Below are positions 1-7,402 of a stretch of 64,000 nt of DNA, in pieces. The DNA is taken from the NCBI RefSeq assembly GCF_028747205.1, contig NZ_CP112880.1, forward strand, positions 3,658,001 through 3,722,000. The letters are read 5' to 3'. The notes below the pieces were generated by a model, which was not told the DNA's origin, did not search any database, and saw only the letters and a list, made by a program, of their open reading frames with translations. Made by a program: the position numbers and the translations under genes. The stretch is from Streptomyces sp. CA-278952. GTDB lineage: Bacteria > Actinomycetota > Actinomycetes > Streptomycetales > Streptomycetaceae. Position 1 is the stretch's first letter, and the number at the start of each line of letters is the position of its first letter.

Positions 1-2
1 GC

Positions 3-104
3 ACCCAGCAGATGTGGAACCTGCTGCTCCCGGGCATCGCGGTCCCGGCCGTGATCACCCGCGCCGAAGCGGCCCCGGCCCGCGGCGCCGCGATGATGCC
101 CTGA
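3..104 (+). CDS. C-terminal fragment of an unidentified protein, cut by the window edge
   Basis: Frame 3 is open from the window edge to a TGA at 102-104 and gives 33 residues ending GAAMMP. Codon use is typical of the replicon, so it is probably the end of a real gene. The fragment is too short to assign to a family. It shares its strand with the HAD and SDR genes that follow, but 225 bp of repetitive sequence separates them, so operon membership is doubtful. Confidence 0.4.
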   Translation, partial: TQQMWNLLLPGIAVPAVITRAEAAPARGAAMMP

Positions 105-329
105 CCGCCGGACCGCCCGCGCGCCCCGCCCTGCCCAGTCCCGCCCGGCCCTGGCCGACCCTGGCCCGACCGGCCCTGGCCCGACCGGCCCTGGCCGACC
201 TTGGCCTGGCCTGGCCTGCCCTGCCCTGTTCCGATCCGTCCTGACCCGTTCCGCCCTGTCCTGACCGCCCCGGCTGTTGTGCCTGCTCTGCCTGTACCGA
301 ACGTCCACGACGATCATCTACGGAGCCGC
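105..329. repeat. Low-complexity degenerate CCCTGGCC/CCGACC repeats, no gene
   Basis: About 130-290 consists of imperfect short repeats built from CCCTGGCC, GACCGGCC and CTGCCCTG. ORFs that cross it are rich in P, A, R and L and look spurious. It appears to be slipped or decayed intergenic sequence between the partial gene and the HAD-like gene. The last 30 bases carry CGGAG just before the ATG at 330. Confidence 0.5.
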
Positions 330-1049
330 ATGATCTCCCTGCGCCTGGCCGCCCTGAACATCGACGGTGTCCTGCTCAACGACACCTTCAGCCCGGTCAT
401 CCACCACTTCATCGTCAGCAGAGGCGGTACGTACTCCGCCGAGCTGGAGCGATCGATCTTCTCCCAGCCGCAGCACATCGCCGGTCGGCTGCTCTCGGCC
501 GCCGTGGGTGGCGGCATGACGGGTGAGGAGGCGCTCGCCGCGTACTTCGAGGACCGCGCCGCCCACCTCGACCGCCACCCGGTCACGATCACGCCGGGCG
601 CGCGTGACCTGCTCGTCCGGCTGCGGGGCGCGGGCCTGCGCACGGTCTGCTACGGCGGTCTGAGCAAGGACCACTTCGACCGCCATCTGGGGTCGTACGC
701 CGACCTGTTCGACGGGCCCGGCTACGTCTGCACCAACGACATCCGACCCGGCCTCAAGGAGATATCCGAGGACGTGTTCGGGCTCCGTCCCGGCCAGTCC
801 CTCTTCGTCGACGACGTCGCCCGGGTCGCCGACGTGGCCCGCGAGCTCGGCACCGCCTTCGTCGGCCACCCCTCCTCCTTCGTCCACAGCCACCAGCGCG
901 CTCTGATGCGGGAGGCGGGCGTACGCCACGTGATCAGCGGTCTCGACGCGCTCGACGACGAGCTGCTGCACCGGATCGACCGGGAGATGAGCTCGGAGGA
1001 GTTCTGGAGATCGCCCCTGTCCGCGGTCGGCCCGGCCCGGTGCGCGTGA
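330..1049 (+). CDS. HAD-superfamily hydrolase-like protein with Asn at the nucleophile position
   Basis: 239 aa. HAD proteins are usually phosphatases that form an aspartyl-phosphate on the first Asp of DxD. Here motif I near residue 9 reads NIDGVLLND, so the nucleophile Asp is Asn while the acid/base Asp is kept. The later motifs look present: a hydrophobic strand ending in YGGLS, a Lys in RPGLKE, and the metal-binding pair in LFVDDVARV. The longer reading frame from 201 was rejected because residues before ATG 330 come from the low-complexity tract and CGGAG precedes 330. The 3' end overlaps the GTG of the SDR gene by about 10 nt, suggesting co-translation. It may be a non-catalytic or binding HAD fold. 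Substrate unknown. Confidence 0.8.
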   Translation: MISLRLAALNIDGVLLNDTFSPVIHHFIVSRGGTYSAELERSIFSQPQHIAGRLLSAAVGGGMTGEEALAAYFEDRAAHLDRHPVTITPGARDLLVRLRGAGLRTVCYGGLSKDHFDRHLGSYADLFDGPGYVCTNDIRPGLKEISEDVFGLRPGQSLFVDDVARVADVARELGTAFVGHPSSFVHSHQRALMREAGVRHVISGLDALDDELLHRIDREMSSEEFWRSPLSAVGPARCA

Positions 1050-1816
1050 CGCCGGGTGGGCGCCTGCTGCAAGGGAAAGTGGCGCTGATCACCGGTGCCT
1101 CCAGCGGCATCGGCGCCGCGGCGGCCCGGCACTTCGCCGACGAGGGAGCCGCCGTCGTGCTCGTGGCCCGCAGGGCCCGGCTGGTCGAGGAGGTGGCCGA
1201 ACGCATAAGGAAGGACGGCGGCCGGGCGGTGGCCGTACCGGGCGACGTCACCCTCCAGGCGGACATGGAGCAGGCCGTGGCCATGGCGGTCGCCCGGTTC
1301 GGCAAGCTCGACTGCGCCTTCAACAACGCCGGTTACGCCAGCGCCGGAACGGTTCTGCACGAACTCCCCGACGACGTCTTCGACCGCACCATGGACGTCA
1401 ACGTGCGCGGCGTGTGGAACTGTCTGCGCGCCCAGATACCCGCCATGCTGCCGGGCGGAGCCGGCTCCGTCGTCAACACCTCCAGCGTCGCGGGCGTGCG
1501 CGCCACCTCCGCCTCCGCGCCCTACGTGGCCGCGAAGCACGCGGTCATCGGGCTGACCAGGGCGGCAGCCGCCGAGTACGGCGAGCACGGCATCCGCGTC
1601 AACGCGCTCGTGGTGGGCAGCACCGACACGGAGATGATGGACGGCGTCCTGTCGGCCGGACCCTCCGTGAGCGCCGGCTTCGGCGGCAAGGCGATCCAGC
1701 AGCGCCTCGCCGACCCGACCGAGATCGCCCGCGCCGCCGCCTGGCTCTGCTCGGACGCCTCGTCCTTCACCACCGGATCCGCCCTCGCGGTGGACGGCGG
1801 CAGAACAGCGAAGTGA
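1040..1816 (+). CDS. Short-chain dehydrogenase/reductase (classical SDR)
   Basis: 258 aa, NAD(P)-dependent oxidoreductase, cytoplasmic. The cofactor motif TGASSGIG is at residues 18-25, NNAG lies near 93, the catalytic Tyr/Lys lie in PYVAAK, and the usual SDR end TGSALAVDGG is present. The length matches the classical family. The GTG start at 1040 overlaps the end of the HAD-like gene, so the two are probably translationally coupled. The enzyme family is certain. The substrate cannot be read from the sequence. Confidence 0.9.
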   Translation: MRVTPGGRLLQGKVALITGASSGIGAAAARHFADEGAAVVLVARRARLVEEVAERIRKDGGRAVAVPGDVTLQADMEQAVAMAVARFGKLDCAFNNAGYASAGTVLHELPDDVFDRTMDVNVRGVWNCLRAQIPAMLPGGAGSVVNTSSVAGVRATSASAPYVAAKHAVIGLTRAAAAEYGEHGIRVNALVVGSTDTEMMDGVLSAGPSVSAGFGGKAIQQRLADPTEIARAAAWLCSDASSFTTGSALAVDGGRTAK

Positions 1817-1818
1817 CG

Positions 1819-1877
1819 GGTACGCCGCAGGCGCCCGCGGCCCCCTCGTGAGGGGCGGCGGGCGCCTGCGGCGTACC
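1819..1877. terminator. Bidirectional hairpin terminator between convergent genes
   Basis: 1819-1838 pairs perfectly with 1858-1877, a 20-bp GC-rich stem. It lies between the SDR stop (+) and the end of the SMR gene (-), so it can serve both transcripts. There is no clear T tract, as is common in Streptomyces. Confidence 0.75.
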
Positions 1878-1893
1878 GGCGGAGCGAGGAACG

Positions 1894-2307
1894 TCAGACC
1901 TGAACCGCACTGGGCCGGTCCGCGATCTGCTCGGAGCGGGGCGCGGTGGCCGCCTCGGGCTTCGTGCGGTCGGCGAGCTTCAGCCAGATGACCCCGACGA
2001 TGATGACGGCCAGCCAGATGCCCTTGGCCAGGGTGAGGGTCTCGTCGAAGAAGAACGGGCCGAGCACCGCGGCGCCGACCGCGCCGATTCCCGCCCAGAC
2101 GGCGTAGCCGATGCTCACGTCGATCGTGCGGAGGGCGAGGCTCAGTGCGTAGAGCGTCAGCAGGAAGAACACCACCGCGACCAGGGACCAGGTCAGAACG
2201 GTGAAGCCCTCGCTGCCGCCGACGGCGAGCGCGTACCCGATCTCGAAGCCTCCGGCGAGCAGGAGGGAGAGCCAGGCGTTGGTGGAGCTCTTGGCTGCGT
2301 TGGACAT
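1894..2307 (-). CDS. SMR-family transporter subunit, SugE/Gdx-like (second of a pair)
   Basis: 137 aa, four predicted membrane helices. SMR proteins are proton-coupled exporters that work as dimers. The Gdx/SugE branch exports guanidinium, and other branches export quaternary cations. The essential membrane Glu is in GGFEIGYAL, and GYAVWAGIGAVGAA matches the conserved helix-3 signature. The C-terminus is about 30 residues longer than a minimal SMR and hydrophilic. It lies 102 nt downstream of another SMR gene on the same strand, the arrangement of two-component SMR pumps such as YkkCD or EbrAB. A heterodimer is inferred. The actual substrate is not proven. Confidence 0.85.
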   Translation of the reverse strand: MSNAAKSSTNAWLSLLLAGGFEIGYALAVGGSEGFTVLTWSLVAVVFFLLTLYALSLALRTIDVSIGYAVWAGIGAVGAAVLGPFFFDETLTLAKGIWLAVIIVGVIWLKLADRTKPEAATAPRSEQIADRPSAVQV

Positions 2308-2409
2308 GGGAGGTGAGTCCTCTCTCAGGGAAGGCGTCAGGTGGTTACGCGGGGTGCGCAGGGTGCGCGGGGTGCGCGAGGCGTGCGGGGCCGGAGGCTG
2401 GGCTCCGGC

Positions 2410-2730
2410 TCAGGCGGAGCCGCTCAGCTGCAGGCCGACGACGCCACCGATGACGAGGAGAATGCCGATCGCCTTGTTCGCGTTCAGACGCTGGCCGAAG
2501 AACAGCGCTCCGAGGACGGTGATACCGACGCCCGCGACGGACGTCCACAGGGCGTAGCCGACGCCGACGTCGAAGGTCAGCAGCGCCTTGCTGAGGAAGA
2601 AGGTCGCGGCGGCGCCGCTGGCCAGGGTGATGCCGGTCCACTTGCGGTTCTTGAAGCCCTCGGCCTTTCCGGCGGCGATGGCGACCACGATCTCGAGGGC
2701 GACGGCGATGGCGAGGTAGAGCCAGTGCAT
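2410..2730 (-). CDS. SMR-family transporter subunit (first of a pair)
   Basis: 106 aa, the standard SMR length, with four hydrophobic segments. The conserved Glu is in ALEIVVAIAAGKAEGF, and VGYALWTSVAGVG is the helix-3 dimer signature. The ATG at 2730 follows GGAAGGA by a normal distance. It is read before the 137-aa SMR gene in the same direction. I looked for a guanidine riboswitch in its leader and saw none; a block of 17-bp tandem repeats occupies the leader instead. Confidence 0.85.
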   Translation of the reverse strand: MHWLYLAIAVALEIVVAIAAGKAEGFKNRKWTGITLASGAAATFFLSKALLTFDVGVGYALWTSVAGVGITVLGALFFGQRLNANKAIGILLVIGGVVGLQLSGSA

Positions 2731-2766
2731 GGGAGGTCCTTCCGTGCGGTGAATGAACGGGGTGGG

Positions 2767-2885
2767 CGGGAAGTGCGGGTGAGCGGGAAGTGCGGGTGAG
2801 CGGGAAGTGCGGGTGAGCGGGAAGTGCGGGTGAGCGGGAAGTGCGGGTGAGCGGGAAGTGCGGGTGAGCGGGAAGTGCGGGTGAG
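2767..2885. repeat. Seven perfect tandem copies of a 17-bp unit
   Basis: Unit CGGGAAGTGCGGGTGAG begins at 2767, 2784, 2801, 2818, 2835, 2852 and 2869 with no mismatch seen. It lies between the end of the deaminase gene and the start of the SMR pair, all on the minus strand, so it would be in the SMR leader or read-through transcript. There are no spacers, so this is not a CRISPR array. The 17-nt period does not preserve a reading frame. Confidence 0.95.
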
Positions 2886-2934
2886 CGGAGTCAGCGGCGC
2901 CGGGTGGCGATGCCGCGTGGCGGAGGTCCGGTGG

Positions 2935-3414
2935 CTAGCGAGGCGATCGACTCAGGGTGAGGAAGTCCTGGAACGGCTGCTCGGCCTCGGGGAGTTGCAG
3001 CGCGGTGACCTTGATCGGCCACTTCTCCGGGTCCTCGGCGAAGACGGCGTACGAGCTCGTGTAGTCGAAGCCGTACCGGGCGGCGGTCCTGCGGTCGGCG
3101 GCGTGCACGATGTGCCCGATGCCGGCGAACCGGGCCGCCAGGTAGCACAGGGCGCAGGGCTCGCCGGAGGCGAAGAGGGTGGCGCCCGCCACGGCGTGGA
3201 TCCCGTACTTGGTGGCGGCTTCCCTGAGGGCGACGACCTCGGCGTGGGCGGTCGGGTCGTTGTCCTCGCGGACCCGGTTGAAGCCCGTCCCCAGAATCCG
3301 TCCACCGGCCACGACCACGCCGGAGAAGGGGATACCGCCCTGCGCGACGTGCTCGCGGCTGATCCGGACCGCCTCGTGGGCGTAGCCCAGCAGTTCGCTT
3401 TCGTGTGTACCCAT
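2935..3414 (-). CDS. Cytidine/nucleoside deaminase-like zinc hydrolase
   Basis: 159 aa. The zinc-site motifs of the CDA fold are complete: HAE at residues 57-59 (ligand His and proton-shuttle Glu) and PCALC at 86-90 (two Cys ligands). Length and motif style match the small bacterial deaminases acting on guanine, cytosine or related purine/pyrimidine bases. The true substrate is unknown. The promoter region at 3415-3553 contains two copies of a 16-bp palindrome that also occurs upstream of the DsbA/OYE operon, suggesting co-regulation. The gene is read toward the SMR pair, from which it is separated by the 17-bp repeat block. Confidence 0.85.
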   Translation of the reverse strand: MGTHESELLGYAHEAVRISREHVAQGGIPFSGVVVAGGRILGTGFNRVREDNDPTAHAEVVALREAATKYGIHAVAGATLFASGEPCALCYLAARFAGIGHIVHAADRRTAARYGFDYTSSYAVFAEDPEKWPIKVTALQLPEAEQPFQDFLTLSRSPR

Positions 3415-3464
3415 CAGCAGTTCGTCTCCCGAGTTGCCCTGCGTCGATCATTTCGCTCAGTCAT

Positions 3465-3480
3465 TTGCCTGCACATGCAA
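3465..3480. promoter_or_regulatory. Candidate operator A, TTGCATG-NN-CATGCAA type
   Basis: TTGCCTG-CA-CATGCAA, a 16-bp palindrome with one mismatch, about 50 bp upstream of the deaminase start. The same pattern occurs at 3532-3547 and 5423-5438. The centre-to-centre distance to site B is 67 bp. Confidence 0.55.
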
Positions 3481-3531
3481 GCGGATACTTCCGCAACTCT
3501 CCGCCGGCAACTTGCCCTGCGGGAACTAATC

Positions 3532-3547
3532 TTGCATGTGCATGTAA
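3532..3547. promoter_or_regulatory. Candidate operator B, TTGCATG-NN-CATGCAA type
   Basis: TTGCATG-TG-CATGTAA, a 16-bp palindrome with one mismatch. It lies just past the OYE stop codon and about 120 bp upstream of the deaminase start, so it is well placed as a distal operator of the deaminase gene. Confidence 0.5.
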
Positions 3548-3553
3548 CCACTG

Positions 3554-4684
3554 TCAAGCACGCGCGTACGCACGGGCGTTGTCCAGGGTCGCCAGCGGCT
3601 CCAGCAGCCGGGGGTCGAACGCGGCCTGGACCGTCCCCGCGGCCACCCTGCGCGGCAGGTCGGGGTTGGCCAGCGCGCCCGTCCCGACGGCCAGGACATC
3701 GGCGTGCCCGTCGTCCAGCACACGCCGCGCCACGGCTTCCTGGTGCAGCCCGCCATTGGCGATCACGGGGAGTCCGGTGACCGACCGGGCGAGCGCGGGC
3801 AGCGTCCGCCCTTCCGGGAACCAGTCCCGTCCGCTTCCCGCGAGATGCAGATAGTCGGCCCCGGCCGCGGCGGCCGTCGTGAAGACCGCTTCCGCTTCGG
3901 CGCCCCCGCCCGGCCATCGCCAGGCGGGATCGTTGATCTTCCCCTGGGAGAAGCGGACGCCGACCGGGAAACCGGACCCGGTCGCGCCTCTGACCTCGGC
4001 CGTCACCTCCCGTACGAGCCGCAGGCGTTCCTCGACTCCTCCGCCGTACTCGTCGGTGCGGAGATTGGTGTACGGGGTCAGGAACTGGTCGAGCAGATAG
4101 CCGTTGGCGGCGTGGATCTCCACCCCGTCGAAGCCGGCGTCGCGGGCGCGGACCGCGGCGGCGGCGAAGCCGTGCACGGCCTCGGCGATCTGGCGGCGGG
4201 TCATCTCCATCGGCACGGGCCACGGGCCGGTGCCGCGGTACTTGGCCAGTTGCTCGCCCAGTGGCCTGACCGCCGACGGGCCCGCGGCCCGGTCGCGGAA
4301 CCGGTTGCCCTGCGAGACGGCCCCGGCGTGCATCAGCTGAAGAACGACGCGCGCGCCGGCGGCATGCGCTCTCTCCACGACGGGCCTCCAGGCTGCGGCC
4401 TGCGCCTCGTCCGTGATGCCGGGCTGGTGCAGGTAGCCCTGGCTGAAGGCCCGGTCGGTGTAGGTCCCTTCGGTGATCAGGAGCCCGAAGCCGCCCTCGG
4501 CGTAGGCCGCGTAGTACGCGGCCATCTCCTGGGTGGCCCGGCCGTCCTCGGTCGCGGAGACCCGGGTCATGGGGGCGACGGCGTATCTGTTGCACAGCTC
4601 CAGCCCCGCGAACCGGCAGGCCTTGAGCGCGGGATGCGTGGCGGGAAGCATGGGGGGATGCGTGGCGGGATGCGTGGCGGGCAC
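3554..4684 (-). CDS. NADH:flavin oxidoreductase, old yellow enzyme family
   Basis: 376 aa, an FMN-dependent TIM barrel that reduces activated C=C bonds using NAD(P)H. AVAPMTR at 35-41 is the N-terminal FMN-contact signature, QLMHAG at 116-121 is typical, and H191, N194 and Y196 in HAANGY are the substrate-anchoring and proton-donor residues. The GTG start at 4684 leaves 1 nt after the DsbA-like gene, so the two form an operon. The first 18 residues contain imperfect PATHP repeats from short tandem DNA repeats; ATG 4651 is an equally good start. Pairing with a FrnE-like DsbA suggests a redox or xenobiotic stress role (inference). Confidence 0.9.
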   Translation of the reverse strand: MPATHPATHPPMLPATHPALKACRFAGLELCNRYAVAPMTRVSATEDGRATQEMAAYYAAYAEGGFGLLITEGTYTDRAFSQGYLHQPGITDEAQAAAWRPVVERAHAAGARVVLQLMHAGAVSQGNRFRDRAAGPSAVRPLGEQLAKYRGTGPWPVPMEMTRRQIAEAVHGFAAAAVRARDAGFDGVEIHAANGYLLDQFLTPYTNLRTDEYGGGVEERLRLVREVTAEVRGATGSGFPVGVRFSQGKINDPAWRWPGGGAEAEAVFTTAAAAGADYLHLAGSGRDWFPEGRTLPALARSVTGLPVIANGGLHQEAVARRVLDDGHADVLAVGTGALANPDLPRRVAAGTVQAAFDPRLLEPLATLDNARAYARA

Positions 4685-4685
4685 C

Positions 4686-5342
4686 TCAGCAGCTCCCGTC
4701 GATGCCGCAGGAGGCGCCGTACACGTCGCCCTCCGCCTGCTGTGCCCGGGCGTCCAGGATCGCCTTGCGCAACTGGGCCGGACGCGGAACTCCCTCGATC
4801 CGGGTGTCGCCGACGAGCATGGTGGGAACGGACTGCACGCGGTGGGCCGCCGCCTCCCGCAGGGCCTCCTGGTGCCGGGCGCGATAGGTGCCGTCCGCCA
4901 GCGCGGCCCGGAAGCCGGCCTCGTCCAGGCCGATCTCGCCGGCCAGGGCGACGAGGACGTCGATCTGCCCCAGGTCCTGGTTCTCCTGGAAGAAGGCGCG
5001 GAACATCCGCTGGTTGTAGGCGGTCCCGAGGCCGTGCTCGGCCGCGTACTGATAGCCCTCGAAGGCGAGAGCCGTGTACGGCTGAGGAGAGACGGCGGGG
5101 AGCGTGATGTCGACGCCCAGTCGGCGCGCCATGGGGTAGACGGCCCGTTCCCAGATGCTGGGGAGGTACTCGTCCTCCGGCCGCAGGGTGGGCTGGGGGT
5201 GGGGACGCAGCTCGAAGGGCATCCACTCGACGTCCACCTCGACGCCGACGTCCTTGATCGCCTCTTCGAGCGGACCTTCGGCCAGCATGCAGAAGGGGCA
5301 GACGTAGTCGGACCAGATCTTGATCTTCACGGGTTCAGCCAT
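4686..5342 (-). CDS. DsbA-family oxidoreductase, FrnE-like
   Basis: 218 aa, a thioredoxin fold with an alpha-helical insertion. The active site C15-P-F-C18 follows the first strand (KIKIWSDYVCPFC). There is no signal peptide, so it is cytoplasmic, as for FrnE proteins. The tail carries two more cysteines (SCGIDGSC), which FrnE relatives use as an additional redox pair. It is the first gene of an operon with the downstream OYE. A TTGCATG-type palindrome lies about 85 bp before its start, matching those before the deaminase gene. Confidence 0.88.
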   Translation of the reverse strand: MAEPVKIKIWSDYVCPFCMLAEGPLEEAIKDVGVEVDVEWMPFELRPHPQPTLRPEDEYLPSIWERAVYPMARRLGVDITLPAVSPQPYTALAFEGYQYAAEHGLGTAYNQRMFRAFFQENQDLGQIDVLVALAGEIGLDEAGFRAALADGTYRARHQEALREAAAHRVQSVPTMLVGDTRIEGVPRPAQLRKAILDARAQQAEGDVYGASCGIDGSC

Positions 5343-5422
5343 GCGCCGACCTCCAGGTCATTGATCGCGCAAGCAACAACATCCCCCGACGGTGCGGCAG
5401 GAGTTGACGGACGTCCAGAAGG

Positions 5423-5438
5423 TTGCACGATCATGCAC
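5423..5438. promoter_or_regulatory. Candidate operator C, TTGCATG-NN-CATGCAA type
   Basis: TTGCACG-AT-CATGCAC, which differs from the TTGCATG-NN-CATGCAA pattern at one position per arm. It lies upstream of the DsbA/OYE operon, where a repressor could block the promoter. Confidence 0.5.
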
Positions 5439-5580
5439 TTTTGTGTCAAGTCTCCCCGCCGCCGGTCGAGACGGCAACCCGGGAGAGCGGACCAGCCCCG
5501 GCCCGCTTCGACACAGCGCTCCGTCGCATCGCCGAGATCGCTGCGGCAACGGCGGTAAGGCACGGGGGACGGCCAGGGGC

Positions 5581-7239
5581 CTACTGGAGAGACAGAAGCC
5601 GCGTGAGGGTGCGCGCAGCTTCGGCGAGCCTGCGGATGAGGTCGTCGATGTTGAGCTGTTCTGCCTGGTGGCGGGGGATGGTGGCAGTGACGGAGCCTGC
5701 GACCGAGTGGTTGATGAAGTAGGGAACGGCGATGCCGAACGCATCGGCAATGCGCTCTCCGTCTCCCTGGGCCCAGCCGCGTTCGCGTACTTGCCGTAGA
5801 TCGTCGCTGATGTGCGTGCGGTCCAGTGGAGTGTTGTCGGTGTACATCACCAGGGGCAGCTGGGACAGGGTGTTCTCGGGCAGGAACGCCAGGATGGCTT
5901 TACCTGCGGCGCCTGCGGCAAGCGGAGTTTCCGTATCGGTGGGCAGGCTGTAGTGGATCGGTTTGGAGCCCGAGACGACGGTGGTCATGTGGGCGGTGCG
6001 GGTCGCGGGCCTGTACTCGGTAAGGCCGATGGTTTCGCCGGTCTCATGGGCCAGGGCTTCAAGCACAGGTGCGGCGATCACGCCGGCGGAGGGCAGCGAA
6101 CCCAGTGATGCCGCCCAGCGCAGGAGCAGAGGGCCGACCTGGGCCTGGTCATCGCGGGGTGCGGCCAGCCCTGTCGCATAGGCGGCGTCCAGAAGACGGG
6201 CGGCGGTGGCGGGGTTGCCGCTCAGGAGGCGGGCCAGCGCGCGGCCTCCCGTGGGGAGGGGCGCGCCGGTGGCCAGAGCGGTCAGCAATCGTTCGAGGCG
6301 GTCCGCGGCCGATCCTCTTTCGTCGACGCCGCGGCCGGTCAGCGAGACAGGCTCCGCAGTGTGCTGGGCCGCGGGCACGGCTTCACGGGCGAGCCGGCTG
6401 ATCTCGTCGACGGTGTTTCGTACGTGTACCGCGAAGCGCTCAAGGTCTTCGGTCGTGGTTTCATGTCGCAGGCGCGTGGCTGAAATCGCGCCCGTGAGTC
6501 CTGCTACGCGCAGTGGTGCTGCGACTCCCGCAGCCAGGGCGACGTGCTGACCGATGCTGATCGTGATGCCGTCCTGGTGCGACTGCCGGGTTGACCGGGC
6601 CAGGGTGGCGCGGTCGGTGACGGTGTCCGCGGTATAGGCGATCAGGTCGAGGCGTTCGAGAACCTCGGGTCCCAGTTCGGCGAGGATGGCGCGGCCGGCC
6701 GCGCCCGCGTGCAGGGGAATGATCTTTCCGGGGTCGAGCCGATAGCGCAGTGGTCCGTCCGGCACGGCGGCGAGGGCGACGAAGGCCTCGGTGCGGATCG
6801 GGTCGTAGAGCGACAGAAGGATGGTGGCGTCGCAGGTGGCCGCGAGTTGCTCCGCCAGCGGTCGGGCCTGGCAGAACAGTGGGTGAGTGCGGTGGACGTT
6901 GTCCATCAGCACGCGCAGGCGCGGCCCGAAGCTGTAGGTGGCGTTGGCGGTCTGGGCGGCCAGATCGCACTCGGTGAGAGCCTGCAGGACACGATGGACG
7001 GTACTGCGGCTCAGGTGTGCTTCCGCAGCCAGCTCACGCACGCCCCACGGCTCGTTCACCGGTCGGCGGGTGAGGGCGTCAAGGGTGACGACGAGCCGGT
7101 CGTTGACGGCCGATCCGCTCATACGACGCGCCGGTCGGCGCGCGCTCGCGGGCTCCGTGGCGACGTCAGCATTGCGGGCCTCCCCGTCCTGTCGCGCCCG
7201 CGGTTCCGGGCGGCTCGGCCATTTTACGCGGCGCCCCAC
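5581..7239 (-). CDS. Double-length IclR-family regulator with two complete IclR modules
   Basis: 552 aa from GTG 7239; ATG 7122 gives 513 aa and is equally plausible, because neither has a clear ribosome site and the first 39 residues are Arg-rich. IclR proteins are normally about 250-280 aa: one winged helix plus one effector domain. Here residues 45-290 form a complete IclR unit (HTH with LAAEAHLSRSTVHRVLQAL, then an effector domain with HAGAAGRAILAEL), and residues 305-552 form a second unit with a weaker HTH (LARLLSGNPATAARLLDAA) and a second effector domain (AAGAAGKAILAFLP). It is divergent from the MHS transporter gene and probably controls it. The ligand is unknown. Confidence 0.85.
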   Translation of the reverse strand: MGRRVKWPSRPEPRARQDGEARNADVATEPASARRPARRMSGSAVNDRLVVTLDALTRRPVNEPWGVRELAAEAHLSRSTVHRVLQALTECDLAAQTANATYSFGPRLRVLMDNVHRTHPLFCQARPLAEQLAATCDATILLSLYDPIRTEAFVALAAVPDGPLRYRLDPGKIIPLHAGAAGRAILAELGPEVLERLDLIAYTADTVTDRATLARSTRQSHQDGITISIGQHVALAAGVAAPLRVAGLTGAISATRLRHETTTEDLERFAVHVRNTVDEISRLAREAVPAAQHTAEPVSLTGRGVDERGSAADRLERLLTALATGAPLPTGGRALARLLSGNPATAARLLDAAYATGLAAPRDDQAQVGPLLLRWAASLGSLPSAGVIAAPVLEALAHETGETIGLTEYRPATRTAHMTTVVSGSKPIHYSLPTDTETPLAAGAAGKAILAFLPENTLSQLPLVMYTDNTPLDRTHISDDLRQVRERGWAQGDGERIADAFGIAVPYFINHSVAGSVTATIPRHQAEQLNIDDLIRRLAEAARTLTRLLSLQ

Positions 7240-7366
7240 GGGTCTTGCGGGCGATGTCGTTGCTGCTCAGAGGGGCGGTCAGTTGTTTCGCCAACGTTTC
7301 TCCTGCCTTGCGGCAAGGGGTTGACACCAGGCCAATCCCAGCCAGACACTCACTGAACGCTTTACA

Positions 7367-7377
7367 GGACAGTGTCC
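7367..7377. promoter_or_regulatory. Palindrome in the IclR/MHS intergenic region
   Basis: GGACA-G-TGTCC, a perfect 5+1+5 palindrome 26 bp upstream of the transporter start and about 130 bp from the regulator start. IclR regulators bind short palindromes in such divergent regions, so this is a candidate operator. TTGACA at 7321-7326 could be the -35 of the transporter promoter. Confidence 0.4.
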
Positions 7378-7402
7378 CATTTTTTGCACAGGGAGGTGCG
7401 AG

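Noticed and set aside
2767..2885. CRISPR-like array
   Set aside because: The units are contiguous with no unique spacers, the repeat is too short, and no cas genes are present in the window.
2731..2934. Guanidine riboswitch before the Gdx-like pair
   Set aside because: The leader consists mainly of the 17-bp repeats; I see no ykkC or mini-ykkC type conserved elements.
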